DNA of 64,000 nt from Nitrosomonas communis (GCF_001007935.1 NZ_CP011451.1:1984001-2048000), one strand, 5' to 3'; counted from the first letter of the stretch, positions 1-10,676 are shown. Notes: a model not told the origin generated them from the sequence alone. Numbers and translations are program-made.

Positions 1-721
1 AGACAAATTCATCATCAATCCGATTCATTCTGTTGGGGGCGCTTGCATCACAGAATTGCGCCGTCTTGATCTGAAGTGATTCCCACATTTCACTCATGAG
101 CCAGCAAAGCGATTGGCTAACAGAAACATTCATCTGTTGCCGTGAGGTACCATTGAACATCATCACATCCGGGATAGTATCATTGAGAAATACTTTCAAA
201 GTATTATTAATATGTGTTCGCCGAAAGGAATACTGACCGGAGTTATCAAAATTAATGGTTTGCTTTTCTTTTGCTATAATTGGCTCCCATGTGAGTTCTG
301 CGAAAATAATCTCTCTGTTTTCATTGGCATTCATGTAACGTGTCAAGCGGAGCAATCCAAGGTCCTGGCTTGGAAACATCGGGTGGGTGATGGTAATCTC
401 TTTGATCGTTTCCTGAACACGATTGAGAGAGAGAGCCTGCGCCAGGTTTTCGGCCAGGCGGGTAGAGTAGCCTGGTTGAGGAGAGCCGATACCATGTACG
501 ACAAGTACTTTGAGCACAGGGTAGTTACCCTTATTGTTCGCTTGCGCCAATTGTTCCTGCCGCCTTAGCTTTTTTTCCAATCCCTCAAACGGGCGACCGC
601 CTATATAGCACTTTCGGATATCTTCTTTCTCGCTTTGCATATTTAGTATCGCCTCAGTGACTCCTTTGGCTAGGTTGTCACAGCCTGAAGCAAGCATTGC
701 GAGGCAGAAAAGGCAGATCAT
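1..721 (-). CDS. Lipoprotein with alpha/beta-hydrolase-like motif, partial (3' end outside window)
   Basis: An open frame on the minus strand runs from an ATG at 721 off the left edge, giving 240 residues. The N-terminus has a short hydrophobic stretch ending in LASGC, a lipobox, so the protein is probably an outer- or inner-membrane lipoprotein. About residues 70-90 hold a beta strand followed by VVHGIGSPQPGYS, which resembles the oxyanion-hole strand (HG motif) of alpha/beta-hydrolases and lipase-like proteins. The nucleophile elbow is not visible in this part, so catalysis is inferred. A GTG start about 87 bases upstream is in frame and would lengthen the signal region; I prefer the ATG because it leaves a normal-length lipoprotein signal. 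The specific substrate is unknown. Confidence 0.65.
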   Translation of the reverse strand, partial: MICLFCLAMLASGCDNLAKGVTEAILNMQSEKEDIRKCYIGGRPFEGLEKKLRRQEQLAQANNKGNYPVLKVLVVHGIGSPQPGYSTRLAENLAQALSLNRVQETIKEITITHPMFPSQDLGLLRLTRYMNANENREIIFAELTWEPIIAKEKQTINFDNSGQYSFRRTHINNTLKVFLNDTIPDVMMFNGTSRQQMNVSVSQSLCWLMSEMWESLQIKTAQFCDASAPNRMNRIDDEFV

Positions 722-831
722 TATAATGACCTTTGGAAGCTGAACAAATCGAGATATCTTTATATTATTCGTAAATAAATTAACGAAAAAGAAATTGAAT
801 ATCCTCACCAATTTGCTTTGTAAAATACAGA

Positions 832-1935
832 TTACCATTGCTTGATTCGTTCCAGCAATTTATCGAAAGGGACAGCAAATTTTTGTACGCCTTCCGCTTC
901 CAATTGTTCGCCGACTGCTTCCAGGTCAATACCAATTTGATGAAGTTTCTCTAGCAAGCTACGAGTTTCATCTAATTCCTGCTCGATACGCACTGCTGGT
1001 TGGCCATGATCACGATAAGCGTTCAGTGTTTCTAGTGGCATCGTGTTAATTGTATCTCTGGCAATTAAAGGTTCGATGTATTTAGTATCGCTGTATGCGG
1101 GATCTTTAGTTCCGGTACTCGCCCATAGCAGCTGCTGGGTGCGTGCACCATGGCTCGATAAGGATTGCCAGCGATTATCTTTAATCCATTGCTGATAGTA
1201 CTGATAGGCAAGGCGTGCGCAAGCGATGGCAGCTTTACCTCGTAAACCGCTCACAGATTTGTCGCCAGTAATCTGGACAAGCTCATCCAGACGTTTATCC
1301 ACCAATACATCAATGCGACTCAAGAAAAAACTAGCAACAGAAGTAATATGATCAACAGGCTTATGCTGAGCCACACGGGTGTCCAATCCTGCCAAAAATG
1401 CATCGACTACCTGCTGATAACGTTCCAGACTGAACAAGATCGTTACATTAATGTTGATACCCGCAGCAAGCAAATGCGTGATGGCAGGTAATCCCGCCTG
1501 GGTTGCCGGTACCTTGATCAGGACATTAGGCCGGTTAAGTGCAGCCCATAACCGCTCAGCCTCGTTGATGGTTTGTTGCGTATCATAAGCAACATGGGGT
1601 GAAACTTCCAGGCTGACAAAACCGTCGCGGCCATTTGATTTATCGTAAAGTGGTCGAAACAGATCGGCAGTCTGAGCGACATCTTCCAAGGCAAGTGCTT
1701 CATAAATTTCTTTGGGGGGCATGCCACGGTGCGTAAGCGAAGTAATGGCTTCATCGTAGTCATGGTGTTCGTTAATCGCCTTTTCAAAAATGGCCGGATT
1801 GGACGTTATCCCTGCCAAGCCATCTTCCTCTATCATTCTAGCAATTTCACCATTTTTCAGCATATTACGTTGAATATAGTCGAGCCAGATGCTCTGGCCA
1901 AGTGCTTTGATCTGAAGCAATGGATTAACATTCAT
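832..1935 (-). CDS. tal: Transaldolase
   Basis: Cytoplasmic enzyme of the non-oxidative pentose phosphate pathway; it moves a dihydroxyacetone unit between sugar phosphates through a Schiff base. The 367-residue length fits the longer transaldolase subfamily (mycobacterial/cyanobacterial type) rather than the roughly 317-residue TalB type. Visible family signatures are the early GITSNPAIF block near residue 42 and the NVLIKVPAT strand, where Lys141 is the expected Schiff-base lysine. An AGGAGG-like sequence lies just upstream of the ATG. It is followed on the same strand, after about 110 bases, by the glucan phosphorylase gene, which lies upstream in transcription order, so the two may be co-transcribed as a carbohydrate-use unit. 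Confidence 0.95.
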   Translation of the reverse strand: MNVNPLLQIKALGQSIWLDYIQRNMLKNGEIARMIEEDGLAGITSNPAIFEKAINEHHDYDEAITSLTHRGMPPKEIYEALALEDVAQTADLFRPLYDKSNGRDGFVSLEVSPHVAYDTQQTINEAERLWAALNRPNVLIKVPATQAGLPAITHLLAAGININVTILFSLERYQQVVDAFLAGLDTRVAQHKPVDHITSVASFFLSRIDVLVDKRLDELVQITGDKSVSGLRGKAAIACARLAYQYYQQWIKDNRWQSLSSHGARTQQLLWASTGTKDPAYSDTKYIEPLIARDTINTMPLETLNAYRDHGQPAVRIEQELDETRSLLEKLHQIGIDLEAVGEQLEAEGVQKFAVPFDKLLERIKQW

Positions 1936-2045
1936 AACCTACCTCCTAATTTTAGTTCATGGCATTAATGTCAGGTTCCTGGGATTGGTAGCCAGCCACT
2001 ACTGAGCCCAATGCGTAACGCCTCTCAATCTCTGATTAAACACTA

Positions 2046-4616
2046 TTATGGTGAATTTCCATGCAACATTACCGTACCTGACCACCAATGAATCAGATTG
2101 TTCTCAATGGGAGTACAAGCATCAGGGTGATAGGCCACACAGCGAGGCGTAAAATCGGTATAGGGACGTGTGGTAGGTAAATTACTTTTATAAAGATAGC
2201 CATTTAAAGCACCCGGGATGCTGGCGTAGTGTCGCATTGTCTCGCAAATAGGCGTTTCGCTATCCAGCGGGTCTGCATATAGCTGGATCTGGACAGAATC
2301 GGGTAAAACTTCCCCTAGATAAGTCTGTACTTCAAATGACCAGCCGTCTTTTTCTTCTGAGATTATCAGATTACCCCAATGTATTTGATGCCAATTTCGT
2401 CTTAACTGTTCCTCCCACAAGCGAAGCTTTTTAGCAATGACGCTTCCTTGGGCTGTTCGTTGTTGAAAATTGATAGCAGCGGGAAGGTACAATTTTTCCA
2501 CATATTCACGTACCATGCGATTGTTACTGAACCGTGGAGCGAGATGAGCCATGCTGGCGCGCATGCGGGCAACCCAGCTTCTGGGAATACCCGTTGCGTC
2601 GCGATCATAGAACATCGGTACAATCTCTTCTTCCAGAAGCTGGTAGAGTTGTTCAGCTTCCACGTTATCCCAGCTGGCTTCAGTGTGCTCTTTGCCATCA
2701 CCTAACGCCCAGCCAACTTCCGGTGTGTAAGCTTCGGCCCACCATCCATCCAATTCCGAAAGATTCAAACCTCCGTTTACCAATACTTTCATACCGCTGG
2801 TGCCACTCGCTTCCCACGGTCGACGTGGGGTGTTGATCCATAAATCCACACCTTGCACCAATTCCTGGGCTAAGGCAATATCGTAATCTTCGAGAAAGAC
2901 AACTCGTTTACGAACAATCGGTTGAGCAGCAAATTGAGCCCACTGCTGAACGAGGTGTTTTCCTTCAATATCGGCAGGGTGAGCCTTGCCAGCGACAACG
3001 ATTTGTACGGGTCGTTGCGTATCAGTAAGTATTCGGATCAGACGGTTAGGATCATGCAGCAACAGGTTAGGACGCTTGTAAGCAGTGAAACGTCTTGCAA
3101 ATCCGATGGTTAACACATTGGGATCAAGAATCTGGTCGGACTCATCAATAATCTCTTGCTCTGCACCTCGTTGACTCAATTGCAAGCGAAGCCGTTGTCG
3201 CGCTTGACGCACTAAATCGGTACGTTCTTGGCCGCACAAAGTCCAAAGCTTGGCGTCATCCAATTTGTTAATTGCGGCAGTAAGCATTTCTTCTGTGCCG
3301 AGCCAGCGGTTTTTGCCGCAAGATTGTGTCCAAATCTCATCCGCCCAGAGAGAATCCCACGACGGTACATGTACGCCGTTGGTGATATAACTTATGGGTA
3401 CTTCACATTCAGGCCAATGGGGGTAGAGATCCTGGAAGATACTTTGGCTGACTTTACTATGCAGATAGCTAACCCCATTTATCCGGCCACAAGATCGTGC
3501 CGCCAGGTAGGCCATATTGAAGGGCTCATTATCATCTTGCCCATTCCGGCGGCCTAGTTTCACTAATTCCTCAGGCGCTACGCCTAGTTTCTTAGCATAA
3601 ATCAAGCCATATTTTGTGAGCAATTCAAGTGGAAAGGTATCGAATCCTGCTGCCACTGGGGTGTGCGTAGTGAATATGTTGCCAGAACGCGTCGCCCAAA
3701 GCGCTTCCCAAAAATCCACTTGCCGTTTCTCCCGAAAACAGCGGGCGCGTTCCAGTGCCACGAAAGCGGCGTGGCCTTCATTCAGATGGCAGATATCAAT
3801 TTCCAGTTCTAATGTTTCTATTAACCGCCAGCCACCTATTCCCAGAACGATTTCCTGCACCAGCCGGATTTCATTTCCGCCACCATAGAGTTTGCTGGTA
3901 ATACCACGATCAGGTGCACTGTTCAGCAGATTATTGCTATCGAGTAAATACAAGCTAACCCGTCCCACTCGTGCTTCCCAAACCTGCAGACGTACCGTTC
4001 GACCAGGCAATTCGATGGGGATGTGTAACCAAGCACCGTTATGAGCCAATACTGGACGCAACGGTAGACTGCTGGAATCATTATAAGAATAAATTTCCTG
4101 CTGCCATCCATTTCCGTCCAATACTTGTCGAAAATAACCTTCCTGATAGAGAAGGCCGATCGCGGTTACTGGCACGGCCAGATCACTGGCAGCTTTGAGA
4201 TAGTCCCCCGCTAGAACACCCAGCCCGCCTGCATATAGTGGCAAGGCCTTACCCAAGCCAAATTCCATACTGAAATAGGCAATTCCTTTAAGTTTAGCTT
4301 CGGCATGCACTTCTCCAAACCAACCACAGCAATCACAGTAGCCATTGCGCGCCTTGGTTAAACTATCAAGGTGTTGTTTGAATTGCGCGCTTCGATTTAA
4401 TTCTTCCAGTTGCTCGCGTGACAAGTTTTGCAACACTACAAATGGATTTTCACTTTGCTCCCATAATTGTGGGTCCATTGTTTTCCATACCTCATCGCCA
4501 GCATGGCTCCAGGTCCAGCGCAGGTCTGTAGCTAAGTCTGTAATCTGTTCAAGCAGGGGCAACAGCTCAGCGGGCAGATCCTGTAAGTAATGCATTATTA
4601 AGCGGGGTATTTTCAT
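2046..4616 (-). CDS. glgP: Alpha-glucan (glycogen/maltodextrin) phosphorylase
   Basis: GT35 phosphorylase that releases glucose 1-phosphate from alpha-1,4-glucans using pyridoxal phosphate. The 856-residue protein has the N-terminal domain of the 'alpha-glucan family phosphorylase' subgroup (about residues 15-120), the FSMEFGLGKALPLYAGGLG segment near residue 117, and the PLP site EASGTSGMKVLVNGG, with Lys610 as the expected cofactor lysine. Transaldolase lies 110 bases downstream on the same strand, and a GH65 phosphorylase lies at the right edge of the window, so storage-sugar metabolism recurs here. The upstream region contains a dispersed repeat rather than an obvious operon partner. Confidence 0.93.
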   Translation of the reverse strand: MKIPRLIMHYLQDLPAELLPLLEQITDLATDLRWTWSHAGDEVWKTMDPQLWEQSENPFVVLQNLSREQLEELNRSAQFKQHLDSLTKARNGYCDCCGWFGEVHAEAKLKGIAYFSMEFGLGKALPLYAGGLGVLAGDYLKAASDLAVPVTAIGLLYQEGYFRQVLDGNGWQQEIYSYNDSSSLPLRPVLAHNGAWLHIPIELPGRTVRLQVWEARVGRVSLYLLDSNNLLNSAPDRGITSKLYGGGNEIRLVQEIVLGIGGWRLIETLELEIDICHLNEGHAAFVALERARCFREKRQVDFWEALWATRSGNIFTTHTPVAAGFDTFPLELLTKYGLIYAKKLGVAPEELVKLGRRNGQDDNEPFNMAYLAARSCGRINGVSYLHSKVSQSIFQDLYPHWPECEVPISYITNGVHVPSWDSLWADEIWTQSCGKNRWLGTEEMLTAAINKLDDAKLWTLCGQERTDLVRQARQRLRLQLSQRGAEQEIIDESDQILDPNVLTIGFARRFTAYKRPNLLLHDPNRLIRILTDTQRPVQIVVAGKAHPADIEGKHLVQQWAQFAAQPIVRKRVVFLEDYDIALAQELVQGVDLWINTPRRPWEASGTSGMKVLVNGGLNLSELDGWWAEAYTPEVGWALGDGKEHTEASWDNVEAEQLYQLLEEEIVPMFYDRDATGIPRSWVARMRASMAHLAPRFSNNRMVREYVEKLYLPAAINFQQRTAQGSVIAKKLRLWEEQLRRNWHQIHWGNLIISEEKDGWSFEVQTYLGEVLPDSVQIQLYADPLDSETPICETMRHYASIPGALNGYLYKSNLPTTRPYTDFTPRCVAYHPDACTPIENNLIHWWSGTVMLHGNSP

Positions 4617-4661
4617 GAGTTTTTTGTACTCTTTCCTTTACCGATAATATGCTGATAAGTT

Positions 4662-4764
4662 ATTCCATTTCTAAATCAAAAATAACGCGAAAGCAAGCAG
4701 CAAACAGTATCAATCATACGGCAAGGTGAAGCTGACAAAGTCAGATTTGATTTTGAAACGGAAT
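4662..4764 (+). repeat. MITE-like 103-bp dispersed repeat, copy A
   Basis: Starts ATTCCATTTCTAAATC and ends with its imperfect inverse (GATTTTGAAACGGAAT). The interior carries the shared block around ATCAATCATACGGCAAGG. It is one of six copies in this window and lies in the otherwise featureless 424-base gap between glgP and the PAS gene. No coding sequence is visible in it. This copy is the most diverged at its right terminus. Confidence 0.85.
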
Positions 4765-5040
4765 GATAAACTTACTGCTCCCATCTTGCTCCTAATGATG
4801 GCTCAGGGGCATGATAAAGAGCGCTTCCGGCCAATAATTTTCGTCTTTGTGTTCCGTCCACCTCGCGCTCGAGAAGTTATGATGTTGTTTTAGCAAAACT
4901 TCGTTTTTACCATACTGGAATAGTTCGCCTGGGACGACATGGTGCCCAAAAAAACAAGCGATAATAAATACGATAAGCTATTGTTAGAATACCAAGTAGA
5001 TGAAATCCGCTCATCCAATGGTACTAACTTGCCTGGTTTT

Positions 5041-5418
5041 TTAATGCAAAGTTTTTTCTTGAAAGATCGGAGAGATCATAATAATCAGGCGGTGTAAGCC
5101 GCGATTTTTCACATCACTGAAAAATAGTTTTCCTGCAAAACGTACTCCACTCATATTGACTACTTCAAAATGATGCCCTATGCGTGAAAGAAAGCGCAAA
5201 TAGGGATTAGTCCGCTCTCCTTTTAATAGCTCGATTTTCGCAAGTTTTGGCAATAACTTGGAGATATGGAGTTTTGGAAAATTCTTGGGCGAATAACCCA
5301 ATAATTTTGCGCCAGCTTCATTGCAATCGCGAATCAAGCCATCATCAGACAGTATCAAAACTGCCTGCTCGTTTTCGATACTGCCAACTTTAGTGCCGAA
5401 ATTATTTCCTGGTTTCAA
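5041..5418 (-). CDS. PAS-domain protein whose 5' end is separated by an IS
   Basis: The remaining open frame encodes about 125 residues that look like a single PAS sensor fold: ILSDDGLIRDCNEAGAKLLGY is the usual PAS core, followed by a beta sheet with KLFFSD. There is no output domain, so it may act as a small sensor or partner protein. The apparent TTG start at 5418 is formed at an IS junction. Removing the element at 5418-6566 and one TTCA target copy restores an ATG at 6586 and gives MNTRTMKPGNNFG in frame, with GGAGGTG just upstream. The gene is therefore disrupted; any expression would need the TTG start or a promoter in the IS. Ligand unknown. Confidence 0.7.
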   Translation of the reverse strand: MKPGNNFGTKVGSIENEQAVLILSDDGLIRDCNEAGAKLLGYSPKNFPKLHISKLLPKLAKIELLKGERTNPYLRFLSRIGHHFEVVNMSGVRFAGKLFFSDVKNRGLHRLIIMISPIFQEKTLH

Positions 5419-6566
5419 TGCGAATTAAGAGCTGAAATAGAAGCCAGTCCATCAATAACGTTAAACTATTGAGGAAGACACTACCCAACCTCAATCAATC
5501 AAAGTAACCAATGAACTGGCAAAATCGATTAATAACGATTTATCTCTATGTTTGCAAGCATTATCAGCAAAATCTTTGGGTTTATAGTCAAAGAATGAGC
5601 AACCACGCGGATTTAAGTTTTAGCGACGAAGAAGTCATTACCCTCTTCCTGTTCGGTGTAATGGACAAGCATCGAGAGATCAAAGGTATTTATGAGTATG
5701 CGGATCGCCACTTACGCGATTGGTTTCCACGACTTCCAGGTTATGTGGCTTATGTTCAGCGTCTGAATCGGGTAGCCGATGTGTTTGCACCCTTATTAGC
5801 ACTGATTCAGCAAGAACAGGAAACCAGGAATGCCGGGCAGGTTTGGTTGACTGATTCATTTCCGGTCATCCTTGCGAGGCAAGGTCGTCGGTTTAACGCG
5901 TGTGTAGCGAAACAGTTGGCGGATTCAGGCTACTGCTCTACCAAGAAGTTGTACTATCATGGTGTGCGGGTCCATATCATAGGGCGCCGCCAACCAGGCT
6001 CACTGCCGATTCCTGAGTATATTGGTGTGACTGGCGCCAGCGACCATGATGGCAAAATATTTGATCAGATTCGACCACAATTGTACAACAATGAGCTGTA
6101 CGGTGATAAAGCTTATCAACGGCCTGACGCTGAATGCATCAGGCGAGCTCAGAATCTGACCGTCTTGACACCGGTTAAAAAACAAAAAGGGCAGCACCAT
6201 CTGGAACCACAGGATCAATGGTTATCGACAGCAGTTTCTCGCGTGCGGCAACCGATTGAAGCCTTATTTGCCTGGATTGAAGAAAAAACAGGCATTGAAT
6301 GTGCCAGCAAAGTTCGTTCTTATAACGGGCTTATGGTACATGTATTCGGAAAGCTGGCTGCGGCTCTGTTTTTCTGGAATTTTTTACGAGTCAGCTCTTA
6401 ATTCACATTATAATCAATTTATATAGGACATGCTATAGAGATAAATCGCTATTAATCGGTCTTGCCAATTCATTGGTTACTTTGATTGATTGAGGTTAGG
6501 TGATGTCTTCCTCAATAGTTTAATGTTATCGATGACCTGGCTTCTATTTCAGCTCTTAATTCGCAT
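5418..6566 (+). mobile_element. Insertion sequence with 132-bp imperfect terminal inverted repeats
   Basis: The element is 1149 bp. Its left end (5418-5549) and right end (6435-6566) are inverted copies with roughly 11 mismatches in 132 positions. It is flanked by the 4-base direct repeat TTCA (5414-5417 and 6567-6570). The terminal repeats are unusually long for an IS of this size and include the first 13 codons of the transposase. It has inserted into a PAS gene on the minus strand. Confidence 0.88.
5511..6401 (+). CDS. DDE transposase of the insertion sequence (IS982/IS5-like)
   Basis: A 296-residue transposase and the only gene of the surrounding element. A probable DDE triad is visible: Asp in VWLTDSFPV (about residue 117), Asp in ELYGDKAYQ (about residue 200), and Glu in RQPIEALFAWIEEKTG (about residue 250). 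The N-terminal DLSFSDEEVITLFLFGVMDK region resembles IS982-type proteins. The second, truncated IS982-type transposase at 59957-60541 is clearly a different sequence, so I leave the family open between IS982 and IS5-like. The frame is complete, so the element may be active. The start codon lies inside the left terminal repeat. Confidence 0.85.
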   Translation: MNWQNRLITIYLYVCKHYQQNLWVYSQRMSNHADLSFSDEEVITLFLFGVMDKHREIKGIYEYADRHLRDWFPRLPGYVAYVQRLNRVADVFAPLLALIQQEQETRNAGQVWLTDSFPVILARQGRRFNACVAKQLADSGYCSTKKLYYHGVRVHIIGRRQPGSLPIPEYIGVTGASDHDGKIFDQIRPQLYNNELYGDKAYQRPDAECIRRAQNLTVLTPVKKQKGQHHLEPQDQWLSTAVSRVRQPIEALFAWIEEKTGIECASKVRSYNGLMVHVFGKLAAALFFWNFLRVSS

Positions 6567-6598
6567 TTCATTGTACGAGTATTCATTGTTTCACCTCC
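6567..6598 (-). promoter_or_regulatory. Orphaned ribosome binding site and first codons of the PAS gene
   Basis: On the minus strand GGAGGTG (6598-6592) is followed by an ATG at 6586, six codons (MNTRTM), and then the IS. This is the translation start of the gene whose body is at 5041-5417. Spacing from GGAGG to ATG is 7 bases. Confidence 0.8.
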
Positions 6599-7163
6599 GT
6601 TTTTGCAGCGCGCCTTAGCGTCATGTTTGATTGGGAAATTGGATGAGATCCACTGCCTGTAAGCGACGGTTTCTTCCTTCCGACCACGCTTTGCAAAGAG
6701 GCAATGGTTTAATAGGTTTTATCTTTGTCTCTTCTTTAATAAAGCAACTACAAATTACTAGAATAATGGACAAATATAATCTTGGGATGTCATGATTATG
6801 CTAACAACCCAATTTGACAATTTATCGGAAAATAGAAGGCAATTAAATACGTGTAAACACGTAGTCATTATCTTATTCCACTTCTAAATCAAAACTGATT
6901 TTGTCGGCTTCACCTTGCCGTATGATTGATACTGTCCGCGGCTCGCCTTCGCATCATTTTTGATTTGAAAATGGAATAAGCTGCTTAAACCAAGAAGTAC
7001 AGCAATTAAACTACTCATGTATTTTGAGATAGTTTTTAGTCGCTGAGCAGTTTTCAGGATAAGCCTGGATAAAACAGCTGCTTTATGTAGAAAATTATTC
7101 AGCCGACGCCAAGAAGTGACGTGGCTGAATCGGGTTTGTAAGCAGGTGGCTAGCAGTTCTTAA
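6599..7163. other. Intergenic gap of about 565 bases
   Basis: Apart from repeat copy B (6875-6977), I see no convincing gene here. It should contain the promoter of the disrupted PAS gene at its left end, and it follows the stop of the helical protein at 7164. No RNA gene was recognised. Confidence 0.4.
6875..6977 (-). repeat. MITE-like 103-bp dispersed repeat, copy B
   Basis: Same element as copy A in the opposite orientation: ATTCCACTTCTAAATC at the left end and GATTTGAAAATGGAAT at the right, with GCCGTATGATTGATACTGTC inside. A TA dinucleotide borders both ends, which would suit a TA target duplication. Confidence 0.88.
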
Positions 7164-7853
7164 TTATTTGTTTTTCTCGTGCTTGGCTTGTTCTGAAATG
7201 CCTGCTAAAACGCCAGCAGCAATTTTATGCAGCAGGTCGGCTGTTGCTTGAGAAAGCTGCAATCCAGCTTGAAACTGAGCCTGCCCGACAGAAGATATCT
7301 GATGGGTAAAGGTAGCGAGTGTTTCCTGGAGTTGAGCGCCGATCGTGGTGCCATTATGTTTTGCATGAGTGAATAAATCATTTAACGTTTCAGCAATGAC
7401 ACCTTTTGCAATAGACGCGGTTTGTTGCAATATCTCTATAAATAAATCTTCCAGAGTTGCTAAATCAGCGCGCGTTTTTGTAAGTTCTTCACGCGAAAAA
7501 TGCATGGCTTTTCCGGCCGCTTCTTGCACTACCAGTTTTGAAGCTTCAGCAAATTGTGCAAAGGCAGTGTCCAACCCTGACACTGCATGGGATATTTGAG
7601 TCTGAGCAGTATTGGATTGTTCCGATGCCTGCGCTAATTTCTGCTGCGCACCATCGTGCACACCTTGCATCACAGCGGTAGCAATCCGGCCCAAAGATTG
7701 AATGTCTAAACGATGTGCTTGCATTGACTGGAGCGTTAACCGCCGTACAGTTTCCTTAACGTCACCGTCATGTATAATTGCTTCGCGTACATCGGCTTCG
7801 AGTTGCGCCATATCATCCTGGTCATGCACCGTTCTATTGCTTTCATTTTGCAT
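7164..7853 (-). CDS. Helical phasin-like protein (DUF6781-type)
   Basis: A 229-residue, Ala/Gln-rich protein predicted by eye to be almost all amphipathic helix, with no signal peptide and no membrane span. The repeated AxxAxxQ pattern and the C-terminal QFQAGLQLSQATADLLHKI segment recall phasins and coiled-coil granule or envelope-associated proteins. I believe it belongs to the uncharacterised DUF6781 family, but I cannot confirm this without a profile search. It lies 43 bases downstream of serS on the same strand, so it may share that transcript. A good GGAGGT ribosome binding site precedes the ATG. Function is unknown. Confidence 0.75.
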   Translation of the reverse strand: MQNESNRTVHDQDDMAQLEADVREAIIHDGDVKETVRRLTLQSMQAHRLDIQSLGRIATAVMQGVHDGAQQKLAQASEQSNTAQTQISHAVSGLDTAFAQFAEASKLVVQEAAGKAMHFSREELTKTRADLATLEDLFIEILQQTASIAKGVIAETLNDLFTHAKHNGTTIGAQLQETLATFTHQISSVGQAQFQAGLQLSQATADLLHKIAAGVLAGISEQAKHEKNK

Positions 7854-7896
7854 TTTAGATACCTCCGGATTTAAATAAATGTGTCATATAGCAGGT

Positions 7897-9231
<1,335 letters not shown>

Positions 9232-9313
9232 TTACTCCAAAAGAAGTGGCTCATCTTAACTGACCGGGCAGATTAATGTCTGTCATCACAGTATTTCTTA
9301 TGTTTTAGGTCTA

Positions 9314-9416
9314 ATTCCATTTCCAAATCAAAAGTGACGCGAAGGCGAGCCGCAGACGGTATCAATCCTACGGCAAGGTGAAGCCGACAAAGTCAATCTT
9401 GATTTAGAAATGGAAT
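9314..9416 (+). repeat. MITE-like 103-bp dispersed repeat, copy C
   Basis: Well-preserved copy: ATTCCATTTCCAAATC at the left end, GATTTAGAAATGGAAT at the right, and a TA next to each end. It sits between serS and apt, upstream of serS, in a 364-base gap with no other convincing feature. Confidence 0.9.
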
Positions 9417-9592
9417 AAAGTCTGCTCACACTGAATCGGAAAAATTTGGGCTGGCCTGGACTGGTTCAGCCAAACAGCGCCGAAGCTTCTCCATAATGGC
9501 TTGATCAATTTGAGTCACGTGGAATTTGACAATTCTGTCAAATAGATAATGGTCAGTTCAATTAAGTAAATATACGAAGTAAGTAAGTTCGC

Positions 9593-10120
9593 TCAACTTC
9601 CCTCAAATTGGCATAATGCGAATACCTTTTGCCCTTGCTTTTCTAAACGATCTCTGCCGCCAACTTCAGGCAGATCGACCACAAAACAGCATTCGATGAT
9701 TTCTCCTCCTATCTCCTGGATAAGCTTGACAGCTGCCTCCATGGTACCGCCGGTAGCAATAAGGTCGTCCACTAACAATATCCGTTCTCCTTTTCGGATC
9801 GCATCGGTATGAATTTCAATCCGATCACTGCCGTATTCCAATTGATAGTCACAGCCTATGGTTTCAGCTGGCAATTTGCCTGGTTTGCGTATCGGCACAA
9901 AACCAACGCCCAGCGCATACGCAACGGGAGCACCAATAATAAAGCCGCGTGACTCAATACCCACAACTATGTCGATATTGCTCGTTCGGTAGCGATTAAC
10001 AATTTCCTGGATGGTGGTGCGTAAGCCAACAGCATCTTTCAGCAGTGTGGTAACGTCGCGAAACATGATGCCCTCATGAGGGTAATGAGGAATGGTGCGA
10101 ATACGGGATTTAATAGGCAT
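9593..10120 (-). CDS. apt: Adenine phosphoribosyltransferase
   Basis: Purine salvage enzyme that joins adenine and PRPP to form AMP. The 175-residue protein shows the type I phosphoribosyltransferase signature ILLVDDLIATGGT (about residues 120-132), which binds the PRPP ribose phosphate, and the upstream VGIESRGFIIGAPVAYALG region typical of Apt. Length is standard. It stands alone on the minus strand, with short non-coding regions on both sides; guaD, another purine-base enzyme, is the next gene upstream. Confidence 0.95.
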   Translation of the reverse strand: MPIKSRIRTIPHYPHEGIMFRDVTTLLKDAVGLRTTIQEIVNRYRTSNIDIVVGIESRGFIIGAPVAYALGVGFVPIRKPGKLPAETIGCDYQLEYGSDRIEIHTDAIRKGERILLVDDLIATGGTMEAAVKLIQEIGGEIIECCFVVDLPEVGGRDRLEKQGQKVFALCQFEGS

Positions 10121-10676
10121 AAAAAGTTTAAATGTATAAATCTATCGATCAGAGCAAAGTTGATATTTGGTATCCATCTTAGCGTATTTTATCCAATCTG
10201 GCAGTAGGTTGAATTTGCAGATATAGCCTATTTGGGTATGAAGAAAAGTAACTCTACTTCTCTTCAAGAAAGACAAGGCGCTATTATGAATTTTACCCGG
10301 ATTTGCAACGATGGAAAGAAAAGAAAAAATACACTTGCTTTGCTTAAGCAAGAGTTAGATTCTTTAAGTTTGAAGTACGAAAATTGAGATCGTCCTCCAA
10401 GGTTTTTCAGAATACTTATTCTGTTTCTAAATCAAAACTGGTTTTGTTGGGGTTTACCTTGCCATATGATTGATACTGTCTGCGGCTCGCCTTCGGATCA
10501 TCTTTGATTTAGAAATAAAATAAAATGCAGAATGAAAATAGCATCGATCATGATGTGATGCTGGAAATTATTTATGTGGATAGCCAGTACCGTAATAAGT
10601 CGGAAAGCAGGAAAATCTATTTGAGAATAATGAACTCTCGCTGTTCCAATTGGCTTTGCCCGTGCATTATCCTTTT
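10121..10676. other. Intergenic gap of about 555 bases
   Basis: Contains repeat copy D (10418-10521). Two very short plus-strand frames, about 10287-10388 (33 codons) and 10524-10680 (52 codons), look somewhat protein-like. They lack a ribosome binding site and recognisable family features, so I do not call them as genes. Confidence 0.3.
10418..10521 (-). repeat. MITE-like dispersed repeat, copy D
   Basis: Diverged copy in the same orientation as B: ATTCTGTTTCTAAATC at the left end, GATTTAGAAATAAAAT at the right, with the shared ATGATTGATACTGTCTGCGG block inside. TA borders both ends. Confidence 0.82.

Noticed and set aside
9421..9555. Minus-strand peptide-like stretch between apt and serS
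   Set aside because: About 40 codons with no convincing start and no recognisable family; possibly a gene scrap, but not supportable.
10142..10351. Minus-strand frame of 69 codons upstream of apt
   Set aside because: Composition is that of random AT-rich DNA, with no ribosome binding site.
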